From NCBI GenBank assembly GCA_002381225.1, contig DFSS01000004.1:2683-17649 (forward strand): DNA of 14,967 nt, written 5' to 3'. Shown piece after piece: positions 13,416 through 14,967 of the stretch. The DNA is from Flavobacteriales bacterium UBA3431. GTDB lineage: Bacteria > Bacteroidota > Bacteroidia > Flavobacteriales > Schleiferiaceae. The translations under genes and the position numbers were made by a program. Position 1 is the stretch's first letter. Every line of letters starts with the position of its first letter. The notes beneath the pieces were generated by a model. The model made no database searches and was not told the DNA's origin. It saw only the letters and a program-made list of their open reading frames with translations.

Positions 13416-14891
13416 ATGACTGCACTGCGGGAATTGCGCATTGCAACCGCCCAACGGCCCTTGCTTCACGGGCTCTCGTTGGAGCTAATACCAGGCCAAT
13501 GTTCGGCCCTTGTTGGGGAATCTGGCTCTGGCAAGTCTCTCACCGCCCTGGCCATCATGGATTTGCTGCCCCCAGGACTACGCGTCTCGGGTGAGGGCTT
13601 GTCCGAAGTGCATCGTCTCCGCCGCGCGATGGTCTTTCAAGAACCCATGACGGCCTTAAATCCCACGATGCGGGTTGGGGCTCAAATCGCGGAAGCTGCG
13701 GAAGCCCGCGGCAAATCGACCGATGAGGCCCGGGTATATGCCTTGGAGTGGATGCGGCGTGTACAGCTTCCTGAACCCGAATTGTCCTACCGTAAATACC
13801 CCCATCAAATGAGCGGGGGCCAACGTCAACGCGTGATGATTGCCATGGCGATGGCCCAAGACCCCGACGTTTTAATTGCGGATGAGCCCACCACGGCGCT
13901 CGACCACGCGGTGGCCCATGAGATTTTGGGCTTGCTCCGACAGCTTCAAAAGGCCGAGGGGTTCTCCATGCTATTTATTTCCCACGACCTCGATGCGGTC
14001 CAGGCCGTGGCAGACCATCTGTATGTACTTCGAAATGGCGAGTGCGTGGAAGAAGGACCCGTCTCCCAAGTAATCCAAGCGCCCACTCATCCATACACCC
14101 AAGGGTTGTTGGCCTCACGCCCACCCAAAGACCGAAAGCCCTTGCGCCTGCCGACCGTTCAGGATTTTATGGACGGGCATTCCGTGAGCGGCGATGAGCG
14201 TCCCGCCTATCCCGGGGGAGCACCTATTTTGGAAGTGGTGGGATTGTCCAAATCATTTGGTGGAAAGGCCATCCTCTCGGATTTGGACCTCGTCTTGCAC
14301 GAAGGGGAAACACTTGGCCTGGTTGGCGCATCCGGAAGTGGCAAATCCACCATTGCCCGCTGCCTAGTGCACTTAACCCAGCCCGATGCTGGCGAAATTC
14401 GCTATCGAGGTCAACGAATCGATGGATTAGACCGGGCCGGCCGGCAAGCCATGGCGCGCGAAATCCAATACATCTTCCAGGATCCTTTTTCCAGCCTTTC
14501 GCCCCGTATGCGCATTGGTGAGGCCATCTTAGAGGCCATGCAGGTACATCGTTTATGGGGAACCTCCCCCGAACAGCGCCGCAAGGTTTTATCGCTGTTA
14601 GAAGCCGTCGGTTTGCCCGATCCCGAGGAGGCCTACGCCAAGTACCCGCATGAATTTAGCGGTGGCCAACGCCAACGCATTGGCATCGCTCGAACCCTTG
14701 CCGTTGATCCGCGGGTCATCATCTGTGATGAATCCGTCGCAGCCCTCGACGTGAGCGTTCAGGCTCAGGTGCTCAATGTCCTAAATGACCTCAAAGACCG
14801 CTTTCAATTTAGCTACCTATTTATCTCCCACGATGAACGCGTTGTGCGCTACATGAGCGATCGGACGATGGTTTTAGGGGTGAATAGCTAG
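13416..14891 (+). CDS. Fused double ATP-binding protein of a dipeptide/oligopeptide-type ABC transporter
   Basis: A 491-residue protein with two ABC ATPase domains in tandem, as if DppD and DppF were joined (compare YejF and GsiA). Domain 1: Walker A GESGSGKS (34-41), Q-loop FQEPMTALNP, signature MSGGQRQRV (132-140), Walker B LIADEP (153-158), His190. Domain 2: Walker A GASGSGKST (304-312), FQDPFSSLSPRM, signature FSGGQRQRI, Walker B VIICDES, and a final ISHD. A short oligopeptide-transporter element (HPYTQGLLASRP, 225-236) separates them. Oddities: domain 1 starts very close to its Walker A and seems to lack an aromatic A-loop residue, its segment between Walker A and the Q-loop is shortened, and the D-loop region reads TTALDHAVAHEIL where relatives have LDV-T/S-x-QAQ. 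No permease or binding protein is encoded in the window. The ATG directly follows the hydrolase stop. Confidence 0.92.
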   Translation: MTALRELRIATAQRPLLHGLSLELIPGQCSALVGESGSGKSLTALAIMDLLPPGLRVSGEGLSEVHRLRRAMVFQEPMTALNPTMRVGAQIAEAAEARGKSTDEARVYALEWMRRVQLPEPELSYRKYPHQMSGGQRQRVMIAMAMAQDPDVLIADEPTTALDHAVAHEILGLLRQLQKAEGFSMLFISHDLDAVQAVADHLYVLRNGECVEEGPVSQVIQAPTHPYTQGLLASRPPKDRKPLRLPTVQDFMDGHSVSGDERPAYPGGAPILEVVGLSKSFGGKAILSDLDLVLHEGETLGLVGASGSGKSTIARCLVHLTQPDAGEIRYRGQRIDGLDRAGRQAMAREIQYIFQDPFSSLSPRMRIGEAILEAMQVHRLWGTSPEQRRKVLSLLEAVGLPDPEEAYAKYPHEFSGGQRQRIGIARTLAVDPRVIICDESVAALDVSVQAQVLNVLNDLKDRFQFSYLFISHDERVVRYMSDRTMVLGVNS

Positions 14892-14967
14892 AGGGCTGGG
14901 CAAAACAACGGAAAGTCCCGGCGCGCAGCAAAGTTCCACTACCCAGTTCAAGCGTAAAAGAGATGAA
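14892..14967. other. Non-coding tail, possible start of a further gene
   Basis: The last 76 bases show no terminator-like hairpin with a T-run. An ATG at 14963, preceded by GTAAAAGAG, could be the first codon of another plus-strand gene that lies beyond the window; only one complete codon and two bases of it would be visible, so nothing more can be said. Confidence 0.25.

Overview
The window comes from a bacterium, most likely a member of the Bacteroidota (possibly Flavobacteriales) with a moderately high GC content for that phylum. The reasons are: no clear Shine-Dalgarno sequences before the start codons; upstream elements that match the Bacteroidota promoter form TAnnTTTG (9655-9662 and 11297-11304); a secreted repeat-type surface protein at the left edge; and a Kelch-like membrane protein with a cytoplasmic tail of a kind I associate with this phylum. 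No rRNA, tRNA, CRISPR array or insertion sequence is visible.

The centre (807-10831) is an aerobic phenylacetate degradation locus. On the minus strand, reading right to left, it starts with paaA-paaB-paaC-paaD (9572 to 7096). These overlap head to tail and encode the ring 1,2-phenylacetyl-CoA epoxidase and its maturation factor. The reductase paaE is transcribed the other way from its own promoter (9695-10831). After a 167-base non-coding gap comes a second minus-strand block: an unrecognised membrane protein (signal peptide, beta-propeller-like region, one membrane helix, possible winged-helix tail; 6928-5522), then paaG, paaH, a small unrecognised acidic protein, paaI, paaJ and paaY (to 807). 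These turn the epoxide into the oxepin form and carry out the beta-oxidation-like steps, with two thioesterase-type enzymes (PaaI, PaaY) likely relieving dead-end CoA thioesters. The ligase PaaK, the ring-cleaving PaaZ and the second hydratase PaaF are not in the window.

The left edge (1-602) holds the 5' part of a secreted surface protein gene on the minus strand. The right part (10834-14891) looks unrelated to phenylacetate: an ElaA-type acetyltransferase (minus) that ends two bases from paaE, then lipB (octanoyltransferase), a membrane-anchored serine hydrolase of the beta-lactamase fold, and a fused double ATP-binding protein of the dipeptide/oligopeptide ABC class, all on the plus strand and closely spaced.

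The parts that deserve most attention are the Kelch-membrane-tail protein that leads the second paa block and could be a membrane-bound regulator, the unknown 164-residue protein between paaH and paaI, and a strong plus-strand terminator (7048-7075) placed between two minus-strand gene blocks, where no plus-strand gene is apparent.
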